Shown here: positions 10,474 through 21,219 of the stretch, piece by piece | How the letters are laid out: each line of letters opens with the position of its first letter | Numbering within the stretch: the first letter of the stretch is position 1 | From: Butyriboletus loyo | Lineage: Eukaryota; Basidiomycota; Agaricomycetes; Boletales; Boletaceae | Reading direction: 5' to 3' | Length of the DNA stretch: 25,672 nucleotides | Assembly (NCBI GenBank): GCA_038093515.1 | Contig: JBBPSI010000308.1 | Location: forward strand, 1 to 25,672 | Program-made: the position numbers and the translations under genes | The notes under the pieces: model-generated | Told to the model about the DNA's origin: nothing | Seen by the model: the letters and a program-made list of their open reading frames with translations, nothing else | The model's database searches: none

Positions 10474-11563
10474 TCACGGTTCCCATGCTGGCTGTGGTCG
10501 AAGACGGGAATGGTTGTTTCGCAGAGTAACATGATCAGCGAAGGACAAAACTGAACTGAACTGAATCTTTTTTCCCATCAAACTTCTCCCCTGCAATGTG
10601 AATCTTCCGAAAGTATCGGAGCACTTTTTGATACCCGGGCTCCGCGGACCCAGAAGGGCCATCGAGTATGTCCATAGCACTTGTGTGCAAACAGTAAGAC
10701 GCAAGGAAAGCCGAAACTCGGCTTGCGGGACCCAGAAGGTGATGAGTGAATACAGGTGGTACCGTACTTACCAATTTCTTCAATCACACCTTTACGAGTG
10801 CGGTCCGTGCTCTCGTTCCTGTATAAACTGGGTTAGTAACGACTGGATTACATCAGAAATGCAATGTGCGCGTTTATCTCAGCTGCATAACCTGGTTCTC
10901 GTGAGAGCAAGCAAGCATCGCCACAGGAGTACCCTGTTAAATCGTGTGGTAAGATCGAAACGGACTTACATAGAAATCTGAGTCGTGAAGATGGCCGTAA
11001 AACATGGAAGATGCTTACTTTCGATGTGTAAGTGCTCGAGAGCGGCGCATGTCGTACTCTTTTCACAGCCTTTTGATCCTACTTTCGGCGATGACAAACA
11101 AAATTGGATGTGGGTGGGTAAACTCGAAGATCCCGTATTCAAATGGGTGGCACAAAACGTTTGAGTGAGTAAGCTAGTAATGTGTCTTTCCTACCGGAGG
11201 CATCAAAGTGAACAATGACCTGCATAGAAAATCATGTCCAGTGACTGGCGATTCCGAAAGAGAAGAGGATAGGTCGAAGACCATGGGAGAAGTAGTCCAG
11301 GCCGTGTGAGGAAAATCTAGCAGCAGGATCGAATATTCCTCACAACGTGCATCTCGGGGGTATTTTGATTCGCCGACACACAGGACGAGAGACCGTGCAA
11401 ATGTGTCACCCTTGATTGAGAAATTCAGCATAGAGCAGCGGTCACCTGGACAGGGAATCGACACTGCATAAGGTTGTTTTGAGGGTGGACAGAGATGAGA
11501 CCCACGTTCGAGCGGAGCTGGTTGTGGTTGGGGCGGAGAAAGGGAAATCATGTGGCAGAACAA
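10474..11563 (-). other. Unresolved coding-like stretch, possibly a decayed spliced gene
   Basis: Several minus-strand blocks have protein-like composition and plausible splice borders, but I cannot join them into one sound model or name a family. Examples are a frame at 11563-11174 with TTSPMVFDLSSSLSESPVTG, an island at about 10820-10776 reading NESTDRTRKGVIEEI between a TATACAG acceptor and a GTAAGT donor, and a frame at 10704-10474 reading RLTVCTQVLWTYSMALLG. Competing frames remain open in parts, and plus-strand frames (10598-10981) overlap. It may be a real gene with unusual introns, a pseudogene, or chance. Confidence 0.25.
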
Positions 11564-12120
11564 GAAGCTGGCGAGCCGTCAACGATGATAATTATGGCAC
11601 ATTTTTCAGAGGTGATTGGCACACTCAGCATGTATGGTGTCGTCGTCGTTGCTCGCAATGACCAGGGGGGCGGGTTGACGCGCACGGTCCATCCCCAAAA
11701 GGTTTAATTCGCACGTGCACTTCCCTCACTTTTGCACAGTTACCACTGCAGCTTGAATCCTGTGCACGCTGACCCTGACCGTTATTGCCACTGAATTTTC
11801 AAAGAAAGAAATACCGTCTTATTCCTGGGCTGCCGAATACAAGACATTGCCCCAGACGCAAGCCGGGGCGGAAACCAGTAAGTTCTGAGCGGCGACGGAT
11901 CGGAAAACAAGCAATTTCGAGCGGAGTGAGTTATCCCCTCCTACTTACCCTCCTGTACCATAACCACATTCTTCTGACTGTCTCGTCGTGATGTTCTGCT
12001 TCTCCCGTGCTGACCTCCTTTCCAACATGGTTTCCTTCTCGCAGTCCCGCGCCTATCTGCTTACGCAAATAGAAGATAATCTGTGTACCGCCCCGGTCAC
12101 TTTTCTAATTCCCTACCGCA
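11564..12120. other. Upstream region of the Zn2Cys6 gene
   Basis: No coding region recognised. The last 180 nt are pyrimidine-rich (for example TCTGACTGTCTCGTCG near 11973), as often seen around transcription starts and 5' leaders in basidiomycetes, and run straight into the ATG at 12121. Confidence 0.4.
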
Positions 12121-13366
12121 ATGGCCAACGATCACGCTAAGAATACTGGTCCAGTCACCCAAGAACATCCTTACACCCCCGCCATGCCCCCCTATGCCCA
12201 GCCCCTTGGCGCTGCATATCCCCCTGGGTACCCGATATATTACGCCCAACCCCCCGACTCAAGTCACGGCGAAAACGCCAACAGCGTGCCTCCAGGACCA
12301 CAGTACATGATACCCTTTCCAGCGGCGCCTGGAATGGTGTATCCTTACCCACCCCCACCCCCTGGGCAAGGTGCGGAATAATTTTGTCAGCCATGAACAC
12401 TCCTTACGTCAGAAAAAAATAGGTTTTCCGCAGTACCCACAATCTACGCCTGCTGCTGCCAATGGACAACGTGCTAAGCGTAAGCAGGTGAAGATGGCGG
12501 TCAGTCCCTAGCTTCGATCATGTATCTCGCGTTTTTGACTATTTTAACTTTGCTTGTAGTGTACCAGTTGTGCCAATGCATGTAAGCGCTGCGACGAAGC
12601 CCGTCCGTGTGAGCGCTGCATCAAATATGGCATTCAAGACAGCTGTGTGGATGGCATTCGCAAGGAGCGTCAAAAAGGCATCAAGCGTGGCCCTTACAAG
12701 CGCAAGAACAAGACTACTAACACCAACACAGAGACATCTTTTGTCGGTACGTACACCTGTTCCTTTGTCAGCAACGTATGCTTATTCGTGCAAGTGTCAC
12801 CAGCCGCGAATGGCGAATCCGAGTGGCAACCCGCAAACGGAACTCCGCAGCCCCCCGCCGGTGGCCAGCCACCCCCGCCCATTCAGGCGATACCGCACTA
12901 CCCTCCTCCGGAAGGATTTTATCCTTATTTTTATCCGCCACCGCCGGGTTTCATACCACCTGGGCACGAGGGTCAATCTGCGGAAAGCGGAACCAGTGGC
13001 ACGAACCACCCACCTCCTATGGTGTCGTATTTTCCACTGGCACCGCCAGGCTTCTTCCCCCATTATGCTGCTTCAGTCCCTCCAGGCGCATTTCCACCGC
13101 CTCCGAATGGGACACCAGCAACCACTATCGATCCCGCGGAGGCGTCGAGGAATGTTGGCCAATCTACAGAAGCTGAAAGACAGACCAATGGTACCACGGC
13201 AACCGGAAAAAAGCGATCTCGTGCAGGCAAGGGCGGCGAAGCAAAGCCGAAGAAGCAAAAGGCTGTCGTGACTACACAAGAGAGCCCGACCTCCGGCGGA
13301 ACGGCCGGAGGAAGCGACCACGCCTCTGACCCCGGAGCGAACAGCCCTCCTGCACATGACGACTGA
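12121..13366 (+). CDS. Zn(II)2Cys6 transcription factor with proline-rich arms
   Basis: Exons 12121-12370, 12423-12499, 12560-12746 and 12795-13366 give 361 residues. Residues 1-100 are rich in Pro, Tyr and Gly (low complexity). A basic segment (AKRKQVKMA) leads into the zinc cluster with spacing CX2CX6CX5CX2CX8C; the second intron falls exactly before the first cysteine (CTSCANACKRCDEARPC). A basic block KERQKGIKRGPYKRK follows, then about 150 residues of Pro-rich sequence, a second nuclear-localisation-like cluster (KKRSRAGKGGEAKPKKQK) and an acidic-polar tail. The family binds DNA through a two-zinc cluster, usually at CGG half-sites. No fungal-specific middle homology domain is present, so this is a small regulator of unknown targets. 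The third intron (12747-12794) is 48 nt, in frame and stop-free, so retention would add 16 residues. Confidence 0.88.
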
Positions 13367-14248
13367 TGGTGTGCTGCGCATGTCAGGAAACACAATCTCC
13401 ACCCTGCTTCGTCAGTCTCGTCCATCCTGTGTTTTGATATTTTTGTCTGTGCCACCTATGTTTTCCTGACATTGTTCCACTGCTGCTTTTTATTGTTCGA
13501 TTTGAATTGATTTTATTCTGCCTCCTCTCCGAGATTCTGAAATCTCGACGTCATCCGCCTTTTCTTTGACCTTTAATCTGGTCTCGGCGAATATGGACAG
13601 TGTGATGCAATCCTTTGGGATCGTCTTATTGGTCAAACAGATGCGCGGGCCGGGGACGCAGACTACATTTCAATTGCAAGTCGCGCCAAAGTTAATTATT
13701 CTTGTCGTTCGTACTTATAGGCTTTTTGCCTTCCTTTTGCCTTCCTCCCATGCTTCCTTCACATAGATTTGTCCGCATGGTGCACCCTGCAACATTATGC
13801 TCTTCGTTCTTTGTTCATGCTATTCTGTTTTGTGTGTCGATCTTGAGTTGGTGTAATTATTTATGTGTAGGTTTGTGACGTAGCGGAAGCAATCTGATAC
13901 TTCGGACGTGTTGACATTTTCTTTGGGTTTGAAGGTGTTCTAATCTTGAACTGTACATCGTATGTAGATGGAGTTCGTTGTCCTGGCTTGCTCGTCCCAA
14001 TTCAAGGTCTTTGTCTGTCGTCTTGAAAAGGTCCTTACATGTCCTGGTAATGACCGCACTGGGTTCTTGAAACTTGAGCAGACTTTCCAAATAGAGCGAC
14101 GAGTTGTTTGTTTCACAAGCTCTTGCCAAACATGTCGCTTAAATTTTGGCTTGACCCTTTTTGCGGGAGTGATTCAGTCCTTTCATCTTTCCTCGTCCTG
14201 GTCCACTTTTTCGTTTCTTTTGTACGACCAACAAAAACACCGCTCACG
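13367..14248. other. Intergenic between Zn2Cys6 and p32 genes
   Basis: Holds the 3' untranslated region of the upstream gene and the promoter of the p32 gene. It is T- and CT-rich (for example a CTTTTTGCCTTCC repeat near 13722-13745). No family-like open frame was seen. The frame at 13968-14489 overlaps the p32 first exon out of phase. Confidence 0.4.
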
Positions 14249-15369
14249 ATGTCGGCCCTCCGTACTCTTCGCCAGCTCAGTTCCGTGTCTTCTCGGGTCG
14301 TTGCGCGTCCAGCACTGCGTAGTGGACAGACGTTCCGTCTCTCTGCGCAGGCTGCCCCCCGCATGGCGTTATCGGCGACGAGAGCGTTTTCCAAGACTTC
14401 TTGTCGCTTCTCAGAGGGTGCTTGTACGTCTTTGTGATGCCCTCCGTCAGGGGAACCCACTCATTCATTCATTCACTCACTCACTGTGACCGACAGCGGA
14501 CGTTGTTTTTTCACAAAAGTTGGCCGAGGAGCTCAAGTACGAGAAGGAGAGTGCTTCGACAGAAGAACCCGAGTTCCTGAAGGCGTTCAAGGAGCAAGGC
14601 GTGTGGACGGTCAGTTTCCCCTCTCTCCCCCCCTTTTTTTTCTACACCCGTTCTTTGACGATGCTTATTGATGGGCGTGTTGGTGTTGTAGATCGAGGAC
14701 GTCGAGGGCAACGACGAGGTCACGCTCACACGCAAGTTTGGCAATGAAAAGTGGGTACATGTGCCGTTTGGTTGTATGTGATGAGGCTCATGGATGGTTA
14801 GTATGCGTGTCATGTTCTCGATCGCAGACATTCAAAACGCGGAAGAGGAGTCCGAGTTTGACCAGGATGGCGAGGAAGGTGGGGAAGAGGATCATGTTCA
14901 GTCGTATCCCATTCGCGTGTCATTTTCGGTCATCAAGGTCAGTTGGTTCCGTAGTCGTTTCTTTTATATCGTTCATAGGCTGATGAGGTTGTTTGGAATA
15001 GAACAATGCCAAGGGCTCGCTCAACGTTGACACGATGTGTCAAGAAGGGGCCTTCCTTGTGGACAACATCTCATTCTACCCGGATGCCCAGCTCGGTACT
15101 GAACTGACTGCAGAAGCGGACTGGAAACGTCGCGGACTGTACATTGGCCCACAGTTTGACTCGCTGGATGTGACGGTTCAAGAAGAGTTTGAAAAGTGGT
15201 TGAACGAGCGGGGTGTGAACGAGAGCCTTGCCACGTTTATTCCGGCGTACTCGGAACACAAGGAACAAAAGGTGAGTGTGTATGGCGTGCTTTGATGGGA
15301 TGGTGATTGACTTGTGCTCAGGAGTACGTGAGATGGTTGGAGAACGTCAAGAGTTATATCGACGCTTGA
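14249..15369 (+). CDS. Mitochondrial matrix p32/MAM33 family protein
   Basis: Exons 14249-14423, 14497-14609, 14692-14750, 14802-14937, 15002-15271 and 15322-15369 give 266 residues, the usual size of yeast Mam33-type proteins. The first ~55 residues are rich in Arg, Ser and Ala and lack acids (MSALRTLRQLSS...), a classic mitochondrial presequence. The mature part opens with KLAEELKYEKES and continues with an acidic loop (AEEESEFDQDGEEGGEED), then SYPIRVSFSVIK, FLVDNISFYPD, YIGPQFDSLD and LQEEF-like VQEEFEKWLNERGV, ending EYVRWLENVKSYIDA. This order matches the trimeric, doughnut-shaped, acidic p32 fold. In fungi the protein supports mitochondrial translation and respiration; the exact role is unsettled. 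Phases agree at all five introns, and nothing looks broken. Confidence 0.93.
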
Positions 15370-15576
15370 AGGGAGGGATATTAGCATTGGATATTTTGTA
15401 CCTTGACTAATTAGCACGTTCGTATGCGCACGAATTGCATCACCGCTCACGAAAGAATTGACTCAGCTCGAGCCAGTTTGTTCGGTAAAAGACGAGAACT
15501 GTGTCAGAATGACGTCGAACATTCTCGGCCGTATACAGCACTTTCTTGCAAGCCACGTCTCTCAGGTCACAGCGCA

Positions 15577-15584
15577 TATATAAA
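15577..15584 (+). promoter_or_regulatory. TATA box of the small Ser/Pro-rich gene
   Basis: TATATAAA lies about 52 nt upstream of the ATG at 15636, a good position for a core promoter. Confidence 0.5.
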
Positions 15585-15635
15585 CCCATCGACGGATTCC
15601 GACCATGAGCCACAGCGAGCGAACTCGGCACGATC

Positions 15636-16158
15636 ATGTCCTCTCCCATTCCCATCCCCATCCGCTACCCTTCCCACAGCGGTGCGTCCTCTCCGGGGCT
15701 CTACGTTCCCGTTCATAGACGCGCGCCCGGTTCCTACGCCTCCAGCTCGTCCAGAACACCCTCACCCTCCCCCTCCCACTCACCATCACCCACATACCTC
15801 GCACGTACGTATCCATCTCACTCACCCGACACAAAGAAACGCTGACGTCACCACCGCAGTAAACTTGCACACCCCCACATCCGCATCTATACCGGGTGTG
15901 TACACCCCCGCAGAGCTCCTTCTGCTCTCGACATCCCCACTGGCCAAGTTATCCGTGGACGACGTCGACGCACTGCGTACGCTCGCACCCGAGGTCGTGC
16001 GGACGCGGAAACAGCTCAAGACATTGGTGTGGCATGCGCGTCATCCTCATCATCCGACGGACTTGGACTTGCCGCGGTCACATGGGAGGACGTCTTCGCA
16101 CGGGTCACATGCATCAGAATCGGAAGAAGACAGGGCGACGAGTTGGAGGCGGATCTAG
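15636..16158 (+). CDS. Small Ser/Pro/His-rich hypothetical protein
   Basis: Exons 15636-15804 and 15860-16158 give 155 residues. The intron has a GTACGT donor and CAG acceptor and is in phase. The N-terminal third is Ser/Pro repeats (SRTPSPSPSHSPSP). The middle forms one plausible folded or helical block (YTPAELLLLSTSPLAKLSVD, then VDALRTLAPEVVRTRKQLK). The tail is His, Ser and Arg rich and acidic near the end (ASESEEDRATSW). I do not recognise a family. A TATA box upstream, a clean splice and consistent phase support a real gene. It converges on the aldehyde dehydrogenase gene, whose stop lies 280 nt away on the other strand. Confidence 0.6.
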
Positions 16159-16437
16159 TCGATTCATCCTTACTTCATTTCATCACGCGAACGCTATTAT
16201 TTACCACGAATAGCACTGTAGAAATCACATTACATCCGACAACGATTAACCACGCCACGTCCATTCGAAAGGATAGCTGGAGAATGTAGAGTACAACAGC
16301 CCAGATATCCGAGACAACGAAGGGCGATAGACTATCCTCGAACGCTCCACGCAACGAGAACAGCCAACGCACTAGCTAAGAGCACCCACTTTCGCACTCC
16401 GCCGCTACACATTGCGTTTGTCTGTTTGCATGAGACC

Positions 16438-18722
16438 TTAGTTACATCCGGGCCACTGGGCAACGAAATCTACCTTGCTCTCACCTTCGGAGCCAGGCGC
16501 GGGCAGGGGACGCGGTGGCAGACGCACGCCGAGCGCATTCTTGAGCCAGGCTTCTTTCTTCACCTAGTGAGGAGAAGAAAGTTCATAACGCATGCCACTT
16601 GATCGGATGAACAGACTTACGCTGTAAGGGGGGAACCTGCTCCCCAGGATCATGTCAATCCTGGATTTCCGAGCGCGTCAGTCTAGAAAAAAAAATATGC
16701 GTACGTTTCACGCGTACCAGGAAGGCGAGTCGATCGATGATCTCTGGTGAGTGAACAGATCAAAAGTAAACTTGCGCCCAAGATAGCCACCTCGAGTTCA
16801 AAACACCGTTCGAATCGCGACAAACTGCAATCAAGCGAAGTACTCACTTCCACTCGCCCCGATGCCACCGAATGGGAGACCGTCAGCTATGAAAGTGGCT
16901 CGGTCATATCAAACACGGTCGTCGGGAAAGTCGCTACCAACCTGCGCAATGGAGCAGCGTATCATTCGCAACAGCCTGGCCACTCTGCGTGTTGTCGAAA
17001 ACTACAATATTCACAGTCAAGCGCACGATAGGTCAAGCGGACCGGACCACTTGCCTTTGTTCTTGAAGCTTGAATCTTGCGAAAAGACGTAGAGCGTGAG
17101 TGGGTGGTCTCTGCACGAATGATTATGGCAACCTCAATATACAGCTGAACAAAACATGCCTGCTGTTGATGAATTCGATGGCTTCATCGAGGTCCTTGAC
17201 GGGCACTACAGGAAGGAGAGGACCAAACAATTCTCTGCACCATAGAGTTAGTTGTTGATCGCTTTCTGGAATGTGTCAACCTACTCGCTCATTAACGAAT
17301 CGTCGCCCCTCACCCCTCTGACAACCGTGGGCGCAATAAATAACCTCGACTCGTCGGTTTGACCGCCAAACGCGATCGTTCCGGATGTCTTCTCTAGCAG
17401 ACCCTTGAGGCGATCAAAGTGCGACCGATTGATGATATGGCCGAGGTCGGGCGACTCAGTGGCGCCGTTTGGATAGAACTCGTCGTGCCTGTAGGGGACG
17501 AAAGGCTATCAGGATGGCAGTTGCAAGGTGTACCACAAAGGACGAACGCGTCTTTCAGCGCCTGAATGACCGTGTCCTGAGCGTCTTCCTGAACAAGAAT
17601 ATAGTCTGGCGCAACACAGGTCTGTCCCACATTGACACATTTGCCCCACATGATACGTTTCGCCGCCGTTTTGAGGTCACATCTGGGGTCAATGACGACG
17701 GGGGACTTGCCGCCGAGCTGAAAGACGGTCAGAAATCACTCTGGGACGCACATACACCTCGACCTCGACCCACCTCCAGACTGACAGGCGACAGTGTTTT
17801 GGCAGCCGCAGCACACACAATCCTCGCAATCCGTCCATTTCCAGTGTACAAAACTATTATCACGTGCGTACGTCAGCCTGAACTCCCAGACCGAGACACG
17901 CTAAAAATACGCACTGTGATCCCACGTGAATTCTAAAAGCTATGGGTCATCCATATCAGCGAATTACATCGCCTGCGTTCCAGGTGAATGCATTACCTTG
18001 GTCGTCTCAGCAACACCCCCCATAACGACACGTACGACTTCAGAATCTATATACTTGGGAATAAGTTCAGCAATGAGACCGCTGGTAGCCGGTGACAGCT
18101 CAGACGGTTTGAGCACGAAACAGTTGCCCGCCGCGATGGCGCCAATCTGGTCCGATAATGAACACCGTGAAGAGGATACACGGGAAAATACGTTCATACC
18201 ATGGGACCGAATGCCAAAAAAACTGGATAGTTGAACGGGCTGATGGAGAGAATGACACCCTTGGGCTCTTTTCGGATGACAGGGCGGAAAGCTGCAAAGT
18301 TGACGTTGAAGGGTGCCTTTTCTGTGCGAGCCCACTTGTCGACGCGGTCATAAACAACTTTGCAGTCGCTGATGATCGAGTCGAGTTCGAGGCTACATGA
18401 GCAGAACCACGACACCCGTCAACGAAATTGCCATCGATAGGAATAGCAAACAAGCAAACACACAAGGACGTCTCGAGGGTTGGACGACCGAGGTCTGCAG
18501 CAAACGTCTCTTTGAAACGGTCATAGTTATCCTTGAGGAGGTAGGCGAGTTGGAGGATTTGAGTCTTGCGAGCCTCGATGGACTTGAGTTTCCCAGCTCT
18601 GAAACTCTTGCGCAGGTCTGCATGGATCTAGGACGTTTGAGCACGGTTCTGGGTTGTTCGGAACGGGAGTGACGCACCTGTGGTATTTGGTCGAGAGGCG
18701 TGTACACAAGTTCGGTAGACAT
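16438..18722 (-). CDS. Aldehyde dehydrogenase, class-3-like (about 15 exons)
   Basis: Exons in order: 18722-18678, 18627-18464, 18392-18200, 18146-17997, 17939-17915, 17853-17774, 17717-17544, 17478-17285 (or from 17505), 17234-17160, 17110-17055, 17001-16942, 16886-16848, 16790-16718, 16660-16621, 16563-16438; about 497 residues. The family oxidises aldehydes to acids with NAD(P)+; class 3 members often act on fatty or aromatic aldehydes. Seen: VILSISPFNYPV, GNCFVLKPSELSP, WDHILYTG across a join, SLELGGKSP with the general base Glu near 219, GQTCVAPDY with the nucleophile Cys near 253, ELFGPLLPVVPV, DHPLTLYVFS, GLPFGGIGASGSGY, FTHQRSSIDSPSW and GSRFPPYS. Two introns (17159-17111 and 17054-17002) need GC donors to keep frame and family match. 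The exon 7-8 join is uncertain: either a 38-nt intron or a GAG acceptor. No C-terminal membrane anchor is obvious. Confidence 0.88.
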
Positions 18723-19590
18723 GTCCAGGAGTCACAATCACAATATGGTGACAGGAGGGAGCAAAAGATGCGTCTAGGAGGATTGCGAGTGGAATACGGA
18801 CGACTGCAGTGCGTCTCTTATGCCCTGTGGGAAGCAGGGGGGTGTGGGACTCCATGAGCTGTCAGGTGGCCTCGGTGGCGGCAGATGGCCTGGGCAGCGT
18901 CAAACCCACTAAAACCTGAAAGTTTATCACCCAGTCTGGGGAGAGATGTGGTTGGTTTGATAGGAATGGTTGCCAAGTGTGATATACCTTTTGTTAAAGA
19001 TTAGGTCTGTGCAGAGTTTTTTCTTGACGGCGGTCTATGAGTAGTTGTGTGTTAATGCAGTTGAGCCAGCGGGATTGGATGGCTCGGGCTGTGTGGAAGT
19101 GATTGCGGATGATACGTTCGCAACGGAGCGCCTGTATCAGGTGTGCTGATTCAGACAGCAGGATTCGTTGGAGGCGGGCTCGCGCGTGATGGTGCAGGTG
19201 GGCGCGAGGGGTGTCCTGCGGCTGTGGGGGTGAGATGGATCTGCAGCCAAGGAGGAGGCCGATGGACGGGGTTTTCCATTAGGGTCCTTCAATGTTGATT
19301 TGGATCACGGTCGATTTCGACACGACTTCCACGTTCGGCAAACTGCGAAATCCGCTGTGGGGGGGCTCCTTGAACCTGAACCACTACCATGGTCGGTTTT
19401 TACCATGCCCAAAAAGGCTGGCAAGGCCAAAAAACGGAAGGCAAATGCCTGGCCCCCCAAAGAAACCAAAGAAACTAAAAAACTAAAACATAGAATAGAA
19501 GGAACGGGCGAACAGAACGCCTTACCCAGCCGAACCACACAAGCTCACGATACGATCGCGAGCACGCCGCTGCCCCATGACCCGACCCCA
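18723..19590. other. Upstream of the aldehyde dehydrogenase gene; no gene called
   Basis: The first part is the probable dehydrogenase promoter. A plus-strand frame near 19300-19596 encodes a Lys-rich run (MPKKAGKAKKRKANAWPPK), but it lies on A-rich low-complexity DNA and has no family features. Not called. Confidence 0.35.
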
Positions 19591-19910
19591 AAGTAGACCA
19601 TAGTACCCAACCAGTCCCCTTAATACAACCCACATCCTGTAACACTCACGACGAACTAAACCAGAGTAAGAAAATAGAATAAAACAGAACCCATGCTTAC
19701 TGCCATACACGATAGACCCAACAGACAGCCAACCAACACCCAAAACGCCACAACTTAAAGCACACCTGTCAGACATATAGCCAAACTGCTACTACACAAA
19801 AACCGAAATCACAAAATGCCCAAAACACCCCCAACCCCCCCCACTGCCAACCCACCACACCCCACTATGTACCTTAAACACACCCCCACCCTGCTACATC
19901 AGCAAAAGAG
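19591..19910. other. Strand-asymmetric A/C-rich, G-poor tract
   Basis: About 320 nt in which the plus strand is almost free of G and full of A and C (for example AACACCCAAAACGCCACAAC, then runs of six to eight C near 19835). No coding potential recognised. It lies between host genes and the transposon nest. Confidence 0.6.
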
Positions 19911-20160
19911 GCAAAAGCTAGCTAGACCTAGCTGACCTGGGAGGAACTTGGTGATTCTAGCTAGCACTTGCAAGCTCGTACTAGACCTAGTAGAATTGAA
20001 TGACAATTGAACACATGACCTGCTAGGTCTTGCAAGCCCTAGCAAGAGTGTGACAAACTGTGCCAGGTCTAGCAAGACCTAGCAAGACCTAGCAGTACTG
20101 TACCGCACTGCATTTGTTCCCTGTGCTAGACCTAAGTAAGACCATTTGCTAGTACTGGCA
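19911..20160. repeat. Cluster of CTAG/AGCAAGACCT short repeats
   Basis: The 10-mer AGCAAGACCT is repeated in tandem at 20071-20094, its inverse (CTAGGTCTTGC) occurs at about 20022-20032, and TAGACCTAG-like copies recur across the tract. Direct and inverted copies of one short motif resemble subterminal repeats of a DNA transposon, but no terminal inverted repeat was established. Confidence 0.5.
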
Positions 20161-20224
20161 TACTAGTAATCATAACTTGGATTGCACATAACAAAAATGA
20201 TGGCTACTAGTAGAGAGTGACAGT

Positions 20225-20229
20225 GCATG
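20225..20229. repeat. Target-site duplication GCATG, left copy
   Basis: GCATG directly precedes the LTR starting TGTTACAG at 20230, and the same five bases follow its end at 21047-21051. Confidence 0.85.
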
Positions 20230-21046
20230 TGTTACAGTTTTACCCCTAAGCGTACCCCGCCACTCGTTTTCCCACGCTCACGCGTCCCCGCCGCCCCCGC
20301 CGTCTTGCGATGCCGCCCATCGCCCGCTCCTTAGTCGCCTAGTGGATGTTATCCACTTCCCCGGTCGTTCTGCAAGTCTCAGTGACGCTACACTGAGATA
20401 GCCCCTGTCTCGTCGCCCCGTCGGGCCGGACCTTCAGTTGAGCTGTCGCGTCCTTCATTCTTTGACCAATGACATTTGTTACATCACGTGACTAGCACGT
20501 GATTAGATTACGACGTGTCAGTACCTTCGCGTCGAGACCCGTATCCAAGGGCTCCGCCGTTCGCGTCCCCTTTGCCCTGTGGGGCCAGCCTCATGGACAT
20601 TGTCACTTCGCCTTCAGCACTTCTCATTCGCTGACGATGTCGCCATCTTCCTCGGAGCTTCGCTCCCTCGTTACCGGCACTTTGCCGCTTCTTCATTCGC
20701 CGTTATGACTCGATGCGACTCATAACCCTTTACCCTTTGCTGCCACGCACAGCTCGGTCTGTGCACCATATGTATTAGTATATATACTCACACTTAGAAT
20801 AGTACGAGTTCCCTAGCTAATTCTACGCATCTACCAAGTGCCTAGCAATCTAGCTTATACCCCATCTGCCGATAGAGCCGATAAGCTTCAGCTCGATCTC
20901 GTCTGGTCGCCACCATACGACATCTCGCCGACACTTGCTCTGCAGAAGCCCGATAGCGTCGTCTACGCGAGTCGGCCATCTTCCCGATTAGGCTCGAGCC
21001 CCTATTCAAGCGCTCGCTGCTAGTTGTTTCGCACTCCAGCATAACA
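20230..21046 (+). mobile_element. Solo LTR, family A, plus orientation
   Basis: 817 bp bounded by TGTTA...TAACA and flanked by GCATG on both sides, the signature of an LTR-retrotransposon insertion later reduced to one LTR by recombination. A TATA-like GTATATATAC lies near 20778. It matches the reverse complement of 21220-22039 almost end to end with scattered substitutions and small indels. A 69-codon frame (20499-20708) is kept open in both copies. No internal element sequence is attached. Confidence 0.88.
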
Positions 21047-21051
21047 GCATG
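21047..21051. repeat. Target-site duplication GCATG, right copy
   Basis: Matches 20225-20229. Removing the LTR and one copy restores a continuous pre-insertion sequence (GTGCATGTATCAAG). Confidence 0.85.
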
Positions 21052-21070
21052 TATCAAGAAAATAAGAGAC

Positions 21071-21200
21071 TCAGAATGTAGTGTCCTTGGCCTCATCATC
21101 AGGAGCTTCCCCATCCTCTGGTCCCAGTGTGTCTTCATTGCCAGATATTTCTGCATCTCCCTCATCATCCAGCACTTGATCTAGTCTGCTATACCCATAC
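21071..21200 (-). pseudogene. 42-codon acidic C-terminal coding remnant between LTRs
   Basis: On the minus strand an open frame enters at 21199 and stops at 21071. It starts YGYSRLDQVLDDEGDAE and ends PDDEAKDTTF, strongly acidic. It is cut exactly where the family-B LTR begins (21201). It looks like the last exon of a gene or transposase whose upstream part was separated by the insertion. The repeat cluster at 19911-20160 would then be its 3' flank. I cannot name the family. Confidence 0.5.
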
Positions 21201-21219
21201 TGTTACACTGGGCGCTAAC
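21201..21219 (-). mobile_element. 3' end of an inverted family-B LTR (first piece)
   Basis: TGTTACACTGGGCGCTAAC is the reverse complement, with one mismatch, of the end of the family-B LTR at 22793-22811. It is separated from the rest of its LTR (22045-22384) by the solo LTR A at 21220-22039. Confidence 0.8.
21215..21219. repeat. Target-site duplication CTAAC, left copy
   Basis: CTAAC precedes the inverted solo LTR A and is repeated at 22040-22044. It belongs to the older LTR B that was hit. Confidence 0.85.

Noticed and set aside
13566..13766. 66-codon plus-strand frame in the Zn2Cys6 3' region
   Set aside because: T-rich untranslated-type sequence with no recognisable protein features.
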